DNA of 64,000 bases from Humibacillus sp. DSM 29435 (GTDB taxonomy: Bacteria; Actinomycetota; Actinomycetes; Actinomycetales; Dermatophilaceae), in NCBI RefSeq assembly GCF_001758225.1, contig NZ_MAST01000023.1, positions 124,001 to 188,000 of the forward strand. Direction: 5' to 3'. Made by a program: the position numbers and the translations under genes. Of this stretch, positions 1 to 7,965 are shown one piece after another (positions within the stretch are counted from its first letter, which is position 1; the number at the start of each line of letters is the position of its first letter). The notes beneath the pieces were generated by a model. It was given only the letters and a program-made list of their open reading frames with translations, was not told the origin of the DNA and ran no database searches.

Positions 1-140
1 CGCAGGGCTCCAAGGTCAGGGCCTTCCTGACCACCTTCGCCTCCGACGCGGTGCAGGGCCAGCTGGAGGAGCTGGGCTACGCGCCGCTCCCGACCGAGGT
101 CGCCACCAAGGTGCAGACCGCGGTCAAGGCGATCTCCTGA
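1..140 (+). CDS. pstS: Phosphate ABC transporter substrate-binding protein, C-terminal end (partial)
   Basis: Only the last 45 codons are inside the window; the reading frame enters from the left edge and stops at 138-140. The visible tail includes the stretch LEELGYAPLP, the kind of C-terminal helix-turn-strand that closes PstS-type periplasmic (here lipoprotein-anchored) phosphate binding proteins. Identification rests mainly on position: it lies 14 bases ahead of pstC in a pstS-pstC-pstA-pstB order. PstS would capture phosphate outside the membrane and hand it to the PstCA channel. Confidence 0.85.
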   Translation, partial: QGSKVRAFLTTFASDAVQGQLEELGYAPLPTEVATKVQTAVKAIS

Positions 141-154
141 TCGAAGGGAGGCCA

Positions 155-1165
155 GTGGTGTCCAGTGTGACCGGAGTACCCACCGTCAACGACGGCGAGG
201 GGCCCGACGGCCAGCGCGTCCCGCAGGCTGACCGGGCCTCGACCGGGCGCCTCGGCGACCGTCTCTTCGGCGGCGCCGCCACGGCATCCGGAGTGATCGT
301 GATCGCCATGGTCACCCTCATCGCCACCTTCCTGATCATCCAGGCCGTACCGGCCCTGATGAACAACCAGGAGAACTTCCTCACCTCCCGGGTGTGGTCG
401 CCGGGGGGTGAGGAGCCCGGCTTCGGCATCCTCGAGTTTCTCTGGACCACGGTCGCGGCCGCGACCATCGCCATGCTGATCGCGGTGCCCTTCGGGGTCG
501 CCGTCGCGCTCTTCCTGACCCAGTACGCGCCCGCCTGGATGCGCGGGCCCGCGGCGGCGCTCGTCGACCTGCTGGCCGCTGTGCCCTCCATCGTCTACGG
601 CCTGTGGGGCCTGATCACCTTCGCCCCGTTCTTCAAGCCGTTCCAGGGCTGGCTCGAGAGCACCTTCGGGTGGTTCCCGCTGCTCGCCCAGACCGGCATC
701 ACCGGTGGCACGATCCTGTTCATCGGCATCGTGCTCTCGATCATGGTGGTGCCCATCGTCACGGCCCTGTCGCGAGAGATCTTCGGTCAGACGCCGCTGG
801 CCCACAAGGAGGGCGCGCTCGCACTCGGCGCTACGCACTGGGAGATGATCCGCACCACGGTGCTGCCGTTCGGGCGCCCGGGCGTCATCTCCGCGGCGAT
901 GCTGGCCCTCGGCCGAGCGCTCGGGGAGACCCTCGCGGTCACGTTCCTGGTGTCCTCCCTGCCGAACGGGGCGGCGTGGACCTGGTCGCTCTTCAACGGC
1001 GGTGAGACCTTCGCCTCGAAGATCGCCAACAACGCCGCCGAGTTCAGCAGCCCCACCCGCACCGGGGCCTACATCGCAGCAGGGCTCGTGCTGTTCGTGC
1101 TCACCTTCGCGGTCAACAGCATCGCGAGAATCGTCATCGAACGCAGAAAGGCCTTCAGCGAATGA
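155..1165 (+). CDS. pstC: Phosphate ABC transporter permease PstC
   Basis: 336 aa inner-membrane permease subunit of the high-affinity phosphate importer. A hydrophobic segment follows a charged N-terminus of about 45 residues, and several more membrane spans follow. The EAA-type loop that docks on PstB is visible around residues 205-225 (REIFGQTP...KEGALALGATHWEMI), and the GRALGETLAV stretch is typical of PstC. Two GTG codons stand side by side (155 and 158) behind a GAAGGGAGG ribosome site at 143-151, so the start is ambiguous by one residue. It overlaps pstA by four bases (ATGA). Confidence 0.97.
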   Translation: MVSSVTGVPTVNDGEGPDGQRVPQADRASTGRLGDRLFGGAATASGVIVIAMVTLIATFLIIQAVPALMNNQENFLTSRVWSPGGEEPGFGILEFLWTTVAAATIAMLIAVPFGVAVALFLTQYAPAWMRGPAAALVDLLAAVPSIVYGLWGLITFAPFFKPFQGWLESTFGWFPLLAQTGITGGTILFIGIVLSIMVVPIVTALSREIFGQTPLAHKEGALALGATHWEMIRTTVLPFGRPGVISAAMLALGRALGETLAVTFLVSSLPNGAAWTWSLFNGGETFASKIANNAAEFSSPTRTGAYIAAGLVLFVLTFAVNSIARIVIERRKAFSE

Positions 1166-2181
1166 GCACCCTGACGCGCGAGGGGCGGGCGACGGGCGAT
1201 CGTCGGCCCCGGCCGCAGCATGAGGACCAGCGCCGCGACCGGCGCCGCGACGACCAGGTTCCCGACGAGGGGGCGACTCCTCCCGGCCAGGGGCCCGACG
1301 CCGGGCCTCTGGCGGAGATGGGTAGCCCGCAACGCGGCCGAGCGGTCAAGGATGCCGTGGCCCGAGTGGTGATGTGGGGCGCGTTCGGCGTCGTCATGAT
1401 CCCGCTCGTCTGGATCCTCTACACCGTGGTCAGTCGCGGGGTCCACCTGCTGCTGAGCTCGACCTGGTGGACGAACAACCAGCGCAACATCAACTCGGGA
1501 GACGTCGGCGGCGGGGCCCGGCACGCCATCGAGGGAACGCTGATGATGGCCGGGATCACGGCCGTCATCGCCGTGCCGATCGGCATCCTCACCGCCGTCT
1601 ACCTCGTCGAGTACGGGCGGGGTGGGCTGGCCAGGGCGATCAGCTTCACGGTCGACATCCTCTCCGGCATCCCCTCCATCGTGGCGGCGCTGTTCATCTA
1701 CGCGGTGTGGGTCACGACGTTCGGCATCGAGCGTTCCGGTTTCGCCGCGGCGCTCGCTCTCGTGCTGCTGATGATCCCCGTGGTCGTGCGCTCGACCGAG
1801 TCGATGCTGACCCTCGTGCCGAACGAGCTGCGTGAGGCGGCCTACGCCCTCGGAGTTCCCAAGTGGGTGACGGTCGTCAAGGTGGTGCTGCGCACGGCCT
1901 TCTCGGGCATCGTCACCGGCGTGCTGCTCGGCCTGGCCCGCATCATGGGTGAGACGGCGCCGCTGCTGATCCTCGCGCCGTACACGAAGAACTTCCAGCG
2001 CGACCTCTTCAGCGGCAACTTCCCCACCCTGCCGATGATGATCAACCAGGACCGCGGCGACATCGGCCTCGCGGCCGCCGCCGAGCGCATGTGGGGCGCC
2101 TCTCTGACCCTCATCCTGCTCGTGCTGCTGCTCAACCTCGTCGGCCGCATCATTGCCCGCGCCGGCTCCGTCAAGACGTAG
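1162..2181 (+). CDS. pstA: Phosphate ABC transporter permease PstA
   Basis: 339 aa second permease of the PstSCAB importer. It starts inside the pstC stop (ATGA), implying coupled translation. The first 60-odd residues are unusually long, polar and Arg/Asp/Pro-rich before the first membrane span (near residues 70-90); canonical PstA proteins are about 280-300 aa, so this is a cytoplasmic extension of the kind seen in some actinobacteria. The conserved loop ([20 protein letters not shown]) and the [14 protein letters not shown] segment identify the family. Confidence 0.96.
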   Translation: MSTLTREGRATGDRRPRPQHEDQRRDRRRDDQVPDEGATPPGQGPDAGPLAEMGSPQRGRAVKDAVARVVMWGAFGVVMIPLVWILYTVVSRGVHLLLSSTWWTNNQRNINSGDVGGGARHAIEGTLMMAGITAVIAVPIGILTAVYLVEYGRGGLARAISFTVDILSGIPSIVAALFIYAVWVTTFGIERSGFAAALALVLLMIPVVVRSTESMLTLVPNELREAAYALGVPKWVTVVKVVLRTAFSGIVTGVLLGLARIMGETAPLLILAPYTKNFQRDLFSGNFPTLPMMINQDRGDIGLAAAAERMWGASLTLILLVLLLNLVGRIIARAGSVKT

Positions 2182-2200
2182 GAAGCGAACTCACGTAACC

Positions 2201-2977
2201 ATGGCAAAGCGAATCGATGTCACCGACCTCAACGTCTACTACAGCGCGTTCAAGGCGGTCGAGGGCGTCTCGATGACGGTCGAGCCGCGCTCGGTGACCG
2301 CCTTCATCGGGCCGTCGGGCTGCGGCAAGTCCACCTTTCTGCGCACCCTCAACCGGATGCACGAGGTGATCGCCGGCGGCCGCGTCGAGGGCAAGGTCAT
2401 GCTCGACAACCAGGACCTCTACGCCCCCAATATGGATCCCGTTGCCGTGCGGCGCACCGTCGGAATGGTCTTCCAGCGCCCCAACCCCTTCCCGACGATG
2501 TCGATCTACGACAACGTGGCGGCCGGGCTGCGCCTCAACGGGGTGAAGAACAAGAAGTCCCTCGACGGCGTCGTCGAGACCTCGCTCAAGAGCGCCAACC
2601 TGTGGAACGAGGTCAAGGACCGGCTGGGCAAGCCGGGCGCCGGCCTCTCCGGTGGCCAACAGCAGCGGCTGTGCATCGCCCGGGCCATCGCCGTGCAACC
2701 TCAGGTGCTGCTCATGGACGAGCCGTGCTCGGCCCTCGACCCGATCTCGACCCTCGCCATCGAAGACCTCGTGAGCCAGCTGAAGAACGAGTTCACCATC
2801 GTCATCGTCACGCACAACATGCAGCAGGCGGCTCGGGTCTCTGACCGAACGGCCTTCTTCAACCTGCGCGCAACGGGCGAGCCCGGGCGGCTCGTCGAGA
2901 TCGGTGACACCACGAAGATCTTCAACAACCCGACCCAACAGGCCACCGAGGACTACATCTCGGGCCGCTTCGGCTGA
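2201..2977 (+). CDS. pstB: Phosphate ABC transporter ATP-binding protein PstB
   Basis: 258 aa ATPase that powers the PstCA channel. Walker [10 protein letters not shown] is at residues 37-45, the signature LSGGQQQR near 152, Walker B VLLMDEP just after, and the H-loop IVTHNMQQA near 205; FQRPNPFP is a PstB hallmark. The frame is open further upstream to 2153, but the ATG at 2201 gives the standard N-terminus (MAKRIDV...). A GGAAG sits at 2181-2185, rather far away. Only 19 bases separate it from pstA. The gene ends 21 bases from the convergent pit gene and no clear terminator hairpin is visible between them. Confidence 0.98.
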   Translation: MAKRIDVTDLNVYYSAFKAVEGVSMTVEPRSVTAFIGPSGCGKSTFLRTLNRMHEVIAGGRVEGKVMLDNQDLYAPNMDPVAVRRTVGMVFQRPNPFPTMSIYDNVAAGLRLNGVKNKKSLDGVVETSLKSANLWNEVKDRLGKPGAGLSGGQQQRLCIARAIAVQPQVLLMDEPCSALDPISTLAIEDLVSQLKNEFTIVIVTHNMQQAARVSDRTAFFNLRATGEPGRLVEIGDTTKIFNNPTQQATEDYISGRFG

Positions 2978-2998
2978 GCCCCACCAGAGCCGTCGAGG

Positions 2999-3991
2999 TC
3001 AGCGGAAGACGGCCGTGATGTACCAGGTGGCGACAGCGACGAGCCCGGCGCCGGGGAAGGTCAGGAACCAGGCCCCCACGATGTTGCCGGCCACGCTCCA
3101 GCGCACCGCGGACATGCGCTTGGTGGCACCGACGCCCATGATCGCCGAGGTGATCGTGTGCGTGGTGGAGATGGGGGCACCGAAGGCCAGACCGGCCACG
3201 TAGAGGATCGAGGCGGCAGTCGTCTCGGCCGCGAATCCCTGGGGCGGGGTCAGGTCGATGATGCGCCGGCCCAGCGTGCGCATGATGCGCCACCCGCCGG
3301 CGTAGGTGCCGAGCGAGATGACGATGGCCGAGAGCAACAGCACCCAGATCGGGATGTCGTTGCCGCTGTGGTGTCCGGCGATGTTGAGGGCGAGCACGAC
3401 CACGCCGGCCGTCTTGGCGGCATCCTGCAGTCCGTGACCGAAGGCCATCGCGGCGGCGGAGGCCACCTGGGCGACCCGGAACCCGCGCGTGACCCGGCCG
3501 GGGTTGGAGTTGCGGAAGATCCAGAGGATCGCCGTCATCGCGAGGTAGCCGAGGATGATGCCCAGCACGGGCGAGACCACCATCGGGATGACGACCTTGG
3601 CCCAGATGACGCTCCACTGCACGCCGACCCCGGCCACGAGGGCGGCGCCGCCGAGGCCGCCGATGAGCGCGTGGGAGCTCGACGAGGGCAGGCCGAACCA
3701 CCAGGTGATCAGGTTCCAGCCGGTCGCACCCACGAGCGCAGCCGCGACGAGCCAGAGCCCGTTCGGGCCGGTCGGCGTCTCGATGATGCCCGAGCCGATG
3801 GTGGCGGCCACCTTGGCGCCGAAGAACGCGCCCACAAGGTTGGCGACCGCCGCCATGCCCAGCGCGACGCGCGGTGTCAGTGCTCGGGTCGAGATCGACG
3901 TGGCGATCGCGTTGGCCGCGTCGTGGAAACCGTTCGTGTAGTTGAACCCCATCGCGAGCGTCACGACGAGGATGATCGGGACCAGGTCCAT
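2999..3991 (-). CDS. pit: Inorganic phosphate transporter, Pit family
   Basis: 330 aa polytopic membrane protein of the PiT family, which moves metal-phosphate with cations at low affinity. The family signature GFNYTNGFHDAANAIATS is at residues 15-32, and the related second repeat (SSSHALIGGLGGA) follows near 110. The downstream DUF47-type gene starts upstream on the same strand, separated by 7 bases, the usual PhoU-like/Pit pairing. High-affinity (Pst) and low-affinity (Pit) uptake thus sit tail to tail here. Confidence 0.95.
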   Translation of the reverse strand: MDLVPIILVVTLAMGFNYTNGFHDAANAIATSISTRALTPRVALGMAAVANLVGAFFGAKVAATIGSGIIETPTGPNGLWLVAAALVGATGWNLITWWFGLPSSSSHALIGGLGGAALVAGVGVQWSVIWAKVVIPMVVSPVLGIILGYLAMTAILWIFRNSNPGRVTRGFRVAQVASAAAMAFGHGLQDAAKTAGVVVLALNIAGHHSGNDIPIWVLLLSAIVISLGTYAGGWRIMRTLGRRIIDLTPPQGFAAETTAASILYVAGLAFGAPISTTHTITSAIMGVGATKRMSAVRWSVAGNIVGAWFLTFPGAGLVAVATWYITAVFR

Positions 3992-3998
3992 GGGTCGG

Positions 3999-4619
3999 TC
4001 AGGACTCCTTGACCGCGATGCCCTCGATCAGGTGGGCCACCTTCTCGAACGCGTCGGCGGCATCCTCGAAGCCGTCGATGATGTCTTTCACCTTGACGAG
4101 GTAGACGGCATCGGTCACGTTGTTGAACTGGTAGGCCACCATCTTGCGGTGCAGGTCGTCGGCCTGGTTCTCGAGACGGTTGATCTCGATCCAGTAGCTC
4201 GACAGGTCTTTGAGCGAGCGGAGCCTCGGCATCGCCTCGGCCGTGACCTCGGCCATCCGGGCGAGGATCTCGAACTGGTCGGCCAGACCGTCGGGCAGAT
4301 CGCCGAGCCGGTAGAGCACGATCAGGTCGGCGGTCTCCTCGATGAGGTCCATGCAGTCGTCGAGGCTCGCGGCCAACCCGTGGATGTCCTCACGGTCGAA
4401 CGGCGTGATGAACGAGCTGTTGACCTTCTTGATCAGCTCGTGCGTGGCGTCGTCGGCGTCGTGCTCGAGGTCACGCAGCCGGTCGGCGATGCCCTGACGG
4501 GCCGACGGCTCCACCTCGAGAAACTTGGTCAGCTCGCGCGTGGCTTCGACGAGCAAACCGGCCGAGGTGGCGAAGAGAGAGAAAAAACTGGTGTCCTGGG
4601 GTGTGAGGCGAAAACCCAC
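3999..4619 (-). CDS. DUF47 family protein (PhoU-like partner of Pit)
   Basis: 206 aa, all-helical, acidic protein of the DUF47/TIGR00153 type, distantly related to PhoU and almost always encoded directly before a Pit transporter, as here. The family start (MGFRLTPQDTSFFSLFATSA) and the central DLEHDADDATHELIKKVNSSF segment with metal-ligand-like Asp/Glu/His are clear. It probably controls or stabilises the Pit transporter; the exact mechanism is not established. First gene of a two-gene unit. Confidence 0.93.
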   Translation of the reverse strand: MGFRLTPQDTSFFSLFATSAGLLVEATRELTKFLEVEPSARQGIADRLRDLEHDADDATHELIKKVNSSFITPFDREDIHGLAASLDDCMDLIEETADLIVLYRLGDLPDGLADQFEILARMAEVTAEAMPRLRSLKDLSSYWIEINRLENQADDLHRKMVAYQFNNVTDAVYLVKVKDIIDGFEDAADAFEKVAHLIEGIAVKES

Positions 4620-4884
4620 TAGGTGCTCCGGTCGGTCGACGGCTGGTCCGGAGACGATGCTACGGGTAGGAGGTCGCAGACACGCAAACGCGCAGTAACC
4701 CGCCGTTCACCCGTTCGACGCGTTCCGGCTCCGGCCGGGTCGACGAACCCCGACCGAACGGCCAGCACCCCGCTTGGAGCCATCTCGCGGGCGGCGCGGG
4801 CGCTCGCTGCCTGAGCCAGGCCGAGGCACGGTCCGGTGGCCGGCTCGGGCCTCGGTCGGGCCCGATCCGCGCAGAACCAGCGGG

Positions 4885-5109
4885 TCACACCGCTGAGGGC
4901 TCGGCGTCGGCGGAAGGGAGGTCGGCTGCCGGCACGACGGCCGGGCCGTCTGTTGCCGCCGGGGCCACCCCGAGCAGCTCGTCGACCTCGTCGGGGGTGA
5001 AGTGCCGGGGGCTCGACGACGCGGCCACCACGAGGTCGCTGACGAGCTCGATCTCATCGCGCAGGGTCACGTCGAGCAGATCGCCCGATCGCTCGTCGTC
5101 GGTCGTCAT
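4885..5109 (-). CDS. Small conserved hypothetical protein
   Basis: 74 aa, acidic, soluble. It begins MTTDDERSGDLLDVTLRDEIELVSDLVVAA, a predicted helix, followed by FTPDEVDELLGV, and ends in an Ala/Pro-rich disordered tail. Start at ATG 5109 and a coding-like pattern support a real gene; I do not recognise a function. The 265 bases between this gene and the DUF47 gene hold no convincing gene and presumably contain the pit-operon promoter. Confidence 0.65.
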   Translation of the reverse strand: MTTDDERSGDLLDVTLRDEIELVSDLVVAASSSPRHFTPDEVDELLGVAPAATDGPAVVPAADLPSADAEPSAV

Positions 5110-5196
5110 GGGCTCAATCTAGTGGCGCCCGCCGCCCCCGTCGACGAAAGCGAAAAATGCGCTGAGCCATGGTCTCGCGCAGCCGCGGCAGGCATC

Positions 5197-5409
5197 ATGG
5201 TGCGCATGTCGCACGACGCGCTCGACGCGCACGACGCGCACGACGCCCGCCTGACGGGATGGACACTCGTGCACCGCGGCAGCTTCGTGCACGGCGCGTG
5301 TGACCGCTGTGGCTTCGTCAGTCCGGCGCGCCGAGCCCGGTTCACCACCGGCTCGGACATGGCCGCCCACGCCCTCTCGTGCCCTGGTCGGGGAGCCGCG
5401 CCGAAGTAA
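5197..5409 (+). CDS. Small Cys-containing hypothetical protein
   Basis: 70 aa (or 67 aa from a second ATG at 5206). It contains CDRCGF, a later Cys (ALSCPG) and His residues, suggestive of a small zinc-ribbon-like fold, after a curious Asp-Ala-His repeat at the N-terminus (HDALDAHDAHDAR) encoded by a short GACGCGCAC direct repeat. It is transcribed divergently from the 4885-5109 gene. The frame is open upstream to 5002 but overlaps the divergent gene, so the internal start is preferred. Function unknown. Confidence 0.5.
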   Translation: MVRMSHDALDAHDAHDARLTGWTLVHRGSFVHGACDRCGFVSPARRARFTTGSDMAAHALSCPGRGAAPK

Positions 5410-5570
5410 TGCGTCGGGCCGGGAGCGCCTCTCGGCACAGGGCCGCTCGAAGCGGCTGAATTTGGGACCCGGGGCTGCCACGACCCGACGCGAGACCAGA
5501 ATAAGCCGTGAAACACGGTTCGACAAAGGGTTCGGCCACAGCCGGCCGGATGCCGTCGGCCGCGGCGCAC

Positions 5571-6185
5571 TCAGGTGAGGGTGTGCACCCGCCAGAGCCG
5601 GGCGCAGGCGGCCAGGTCGTCGCCGAGAACCAGCACGTTGGCGGCCTGCTCGGCGGCTTCCTCGCCGCTCGAGAGGTCGGCACGCCCGGCCGCGATGACG
5701 CGACAGAACGCCGCCGCTCGTTCGAGGGCGACGCCGAGGTCACCGTCGAACACGCCGCGAAGGATCTCGTCGATGACCCGCCCCATCTCGGCCGGGCCGG
5801 GCGGCTCCGCGACACCGGCCACGGCGTGGTTGGGAGCCGTGAAACGCATTCCGGCGGCGTACTCCCGGCTGGCTTCCTCGGGCGAGCGGCGCACCCACTC
5901 GCGCAGCACGTAGAGGCGCCAGAGGGCGCCCGGCAGGCTGCGGGCCGGCCGGCCGCTCCACAGCTCGGCCAAGGTCGAGAGACCGATGTCATCGACGATG
6001 GCGACCAACCGGGTGGTCAGGTCGGGGTCGGCCGCGGCCCGGCCGGCGTGCACGATGGCGGATGCCGTCTCGTGCGCCGCGTGGATCGCCTCGGTCGGGT
6101 CGTAGGCGGGCCCGTGCGCCTCCAGCGCAGCCTCGCTGAAGAACGCCGGCCGGCGGTGGCCGCGTCGGTCGTTGTCGCTCATCAC
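5571..6185 (-). CDS. Conserved hypothetical protein
   Basis: 204 aa soluble, mainly helical protein. Visible features are an N-terminal Arg-rich patch, the segment GPAYDPTEAIHAAHETASAIVHAGR, and a C-terminal LGDDLAACARLWRVHTL. No catalytic motif is recognised. It looks like an actinobacterial family of about 200 aa without known function. It is followed 160 bases later by a region with no gene (5410-5570). The start is ATG 6185, with a second ATG two codons on. Confidence 0.72.
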   Translation of the reverse strand: MMSDNDRRGHRRPAFFSEAALEAHGPAYDPTEAIHAAHETASAIVHAGRAAADPDLTTRLVAIVDDIGLSTLAELWSGRPARSLPGALWRLYVLREWVRRSPEEASREYAAGMRFTAPNHAVAGVAEPPGPAEMGRVIDEILRGVFDGDLGVALERAAAFCRVIAAGRADLSSGEEAAEQAANVLVLGDDLAACARLWRVHTLT

Positions 6186-6247
6186 GAAAGCGTATCCCCG
6201 CTACCCGACACCGGCCCGCTGCCGATCCGTACCGCCGGCCGCTCCGT

Positions 6248-6769
6248 TCAGTGCTGGTAGGTGCCGTGCATGACCGCACGGGCGAGGGTCTTGAACACGA
6301 GGTTGAACGACACCACCGCCGGTGACGCGGTGTCGTCGACCCCGAGGGTCGGCTCCGACACGGCGTGCACGACGAAGAAGTAGCGGTGCGGCATGTCGCC
6401 CTCCGGCGGGGCCGCACCCATGAAGCCCTTGTCGCCGCCGTCGTTGCGCACGTGGAACGCCTTGCCCGGCAAGGCGCCCGACGCGGCACCGGTGTCGAGG
6501 GTGGTGACGTCGGCCGGCACGTCGACGAGCACCCAGTGCCAGAAACCCGACGGCGTCGGCGCATCGGGGTCGAAGCAGGTCACGACGTAGCTCTGCGTGC
6601 CCTCGGGTGCCCCGCTCCACGACAGCTGCGGTGAGGTGTTGCCCTGGTCAGCCACCTGGTCGTTCTTGAGCGGCGCGCCGTCACTGACGTCGTCGCTGGT
6701 GACGCTGAACGACGCCACCTGCGGCAGCAGCTCGTAGGGGTTGGGGGCAACGGGCCGGTCGAGGCTCAT
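6248..6769 (-). CDS. YbhB/YbcL family Raf kinase inhibitor-like protein (PEBP)
   Basis: 173 aa, the normal length for the bacterial phosphatidylethanolamine-binding-protein family. It contains the hallmark [19 protein letters not shown] ligand-site segment near residue 70 and the [17 protein letters not shown] segment near 125. The family binds small anionic ligands; its bacterial role is unclear. Single-gene unit on the minus strand, starting at ATG 6769, with a GGAGCC ribosome site upstream. Confidence 0.93.
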   Translation of the reverse strand: MSLDRPVAPNPYELLPQVASFSVTSDDVSDGAPLKNDQVADQGNTSPQLSWSGAPEGTQSYVVTCFDPDAPTPSGFWHWVLVDVPADVTTLDTGAASGALPGKAFHVRNDGGDKGFMGAAPPEGDMPHRYFFVVHAVSEPTLGVDDTASPAVVSFNLVFKTLARAVMHGTYQH

Positions 6770-6896
6770 GCTGGCTCCTGCATCGAGAGTTGAATGGTCT
6801 ACCGACAGTAACCCGGCCCCGCTGAGAACGACCGAACCCGTGGGTAAGGCATACTGGCGGCTGGTTCGGGCGTCGTCACGACGGCTCTCGACCAGA

Positions 6897-6972
6897 GGGC
6901 CTCTAGCTCAGTCGGTAGAGCATCGGACTTTTAATCCGCCGGTCGTCGGTTCGAGCCCGACGGGGCCCACCA
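6897..6972 (+). tRNA. tRNA-Lys (UUU)
   Basis: 76 nt. Acceptor GGGCCTC pairs with GGGGCCC (one G-U), D-arm AGCTCAGTCGGTAGAGC, anticodon loop CTTTTAA giving UUU, T-arm GTCGG-TTCGAGC-CCGAC, and an encoded CCA. A CATACT box at about 6850 could be the -10 element. Confidence 0.97.
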
Positions 6973-6980
6973 TGCGACGC

Positions 6981-6995
6981 CCGACTCTGAGTCGG
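6981..6995. repeat. Short perfect palindrome behind tRNA-Lys
   Basis: CCGACTC-T-GAGTCGG, two perfect 7-base arms around one base, nine bases after the tRNA. It could help terminate or process the tRNA transcript; there is no T-tract. Confidence 0.5.
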
Positions 6996-7013
6996 ACCAA
7001 CCACCCCCGTCGA

Positions 7014-7079
7014 AACACACCGAGTAGTCGCCAACTCACCGGGTAGCTACTCGGTGAGTTGAGGATTACTCGGTGTGTT
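7014..7079. repeat. Nested double inverted repeat (family A)
   Basis: The outer arms AACACACCGAGTA (7014-7026) and TACTCGGTGTGTT (7067-7079) are perfect 13-base complements. Inside, CAACTCACCGGGTAG (7032-7046) abuts its near-complement CTACTCGGTGAGTTG (7047-7061) with no loop and one G-U. All four units are variants of one 12-14 base core (YCACCGRGTAG), arranged forward-forward-reverse-reverse. It lies between tRNA-Lys and the 3' end of the dedA gene. Confidence 0.85.
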
Positions 7080-7106
7080 GCCTGGGTCGCCGCACCACCC
7101 GGGCAG

Positions 7107-7178
7107 CGGCTGAGCTCGTGCGGTCACCTTCCGGCATCCCACCGCGGCAACCGGACCACGGCTGAGCTGGCGCGGTCA
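7107..7178. repeat. 20-base imperfect direct repeat
   Basis: CGGCTGAGCTCGTGCGGTCA (7107-7126) recurs as CGGCTGAGCTGGCGCGGTCA (7159-7178), 18 of 20 identical. Together with the family A palindrome it fills the gap before dedA; the role is unknown. Confidence 0.65.
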
Positions 7179-7183
7179 GAATC

Positions 7184-7861
7184 TCAGCTGTCGGATGCCG
7201 CTGTGCTCCGCGAGGGCGACTCGGAGGTCTCGGAGGCCTCGGTGCCCTCTTCGTCGCCCTCGGCGCGGCGGCGGCGGAAGTGCCAGACGACAAGCCCAAC
7301 CACGACGGCCACGGCGATGATGATGGCGGCGTCGCGCCCGAAGACCGTCTCGACCTTCTGGTACGAGGCGCCGGCCAGGTAGCCGGCCGTGACCACGACC
7401 GAGCCCCACAGCATCCCGCCGAGGGCGTTGAAGGTCAGGAACGTGCGGTAGGTCATCGGGGAGCTGCCCGCGAGCGCCGGCATCACGGCTCGGAAGAAGG
7501 CGACCCAGCGACCGAGGAACACGGCCCAGCCGCCCCGGCGCTTGAGGAAGTCCTGCGCGTCGTTGATGCGTGACTCGTGCTTGCGCAGCATCCTCAGACC
7601 GAGGATGCGGGGCCCCAGCCGGCGGCCGACCTCGAACCCGACGCTGTCGCCGACGATCGCCGCGATGATCACGACGGCCAGCACGGCAGGCAGTGCGACA
7701 TGGCCGCGGTTGGCCGCCACGCCGCCGACGATGGCCGCGGTCTCCCCCGGCAGGACGAACCCGACGAACAGCGCGTCCTCTGCGAAGACGAGCAGGCCGA
7801 CCACGCTCAGCACGAGGGCAGCCGGTGCGCTCAGGATCTTGTTGACCAGGTCAGCGAGCAC
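7184..7861 (-). CDS. DedA family membrane protein
   Basis: 225 aa inner-membrane protein of the DedA/SNARE-associated (VTT) family, now linked to lipid-carrier flipping. Family signatures visible are FVGFVLPGETAAIVGG near residue 32, GDSVGFEVGRRLGPRI near 72, and the FLGRWVAFFRAVMPALAGSSPMTYRTF amphipathic re-entrant segment near 115-140. The C-terminal 30 residues are charged and Ser/Glu-rich. Starts at GTG 7861. It follows the xfp stop-side gap on the same strand, but 104 bases separate the two. Confidence 0.93.
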   Translation of the reverse strand: MLADLVNKILSAPAALVLSVVGLLVFAEDALFVGFVLPGETAAIVGGVAANRGHVALPAVLAVVIIAAIVGDSVGFEVGRRLGPRILGLRMLRKHESRINDAQDFLKRRGGWAVFLGRWVAFFRAVMPALAGSSPMTYRTFLTFNALGGMLWGSVVVTAGYLAGASYQKVETVFGRDAAIIIAVAVVVGLVVWHFRRRRAEGDEEGTEASETSESPSRSTAASDS

Positions 7862-7965
7862 TAGGGCCCACCGCCTGCGCGACGACGCTCATCCCGGCAG
7901 CATCGAACACCAGGCTGGGAACAGTCTGGACGTCAACTGGATGAGCGAGGCCTGAGCAGGAGCGG

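Noticed and set aside
4705-4730. Repeated GTTC motifs as a PhoP box before the pit operon
   Set aside because: Spacing is 8 and 9 bases, not the 11-base period of known actinobacterial PHO boxes.
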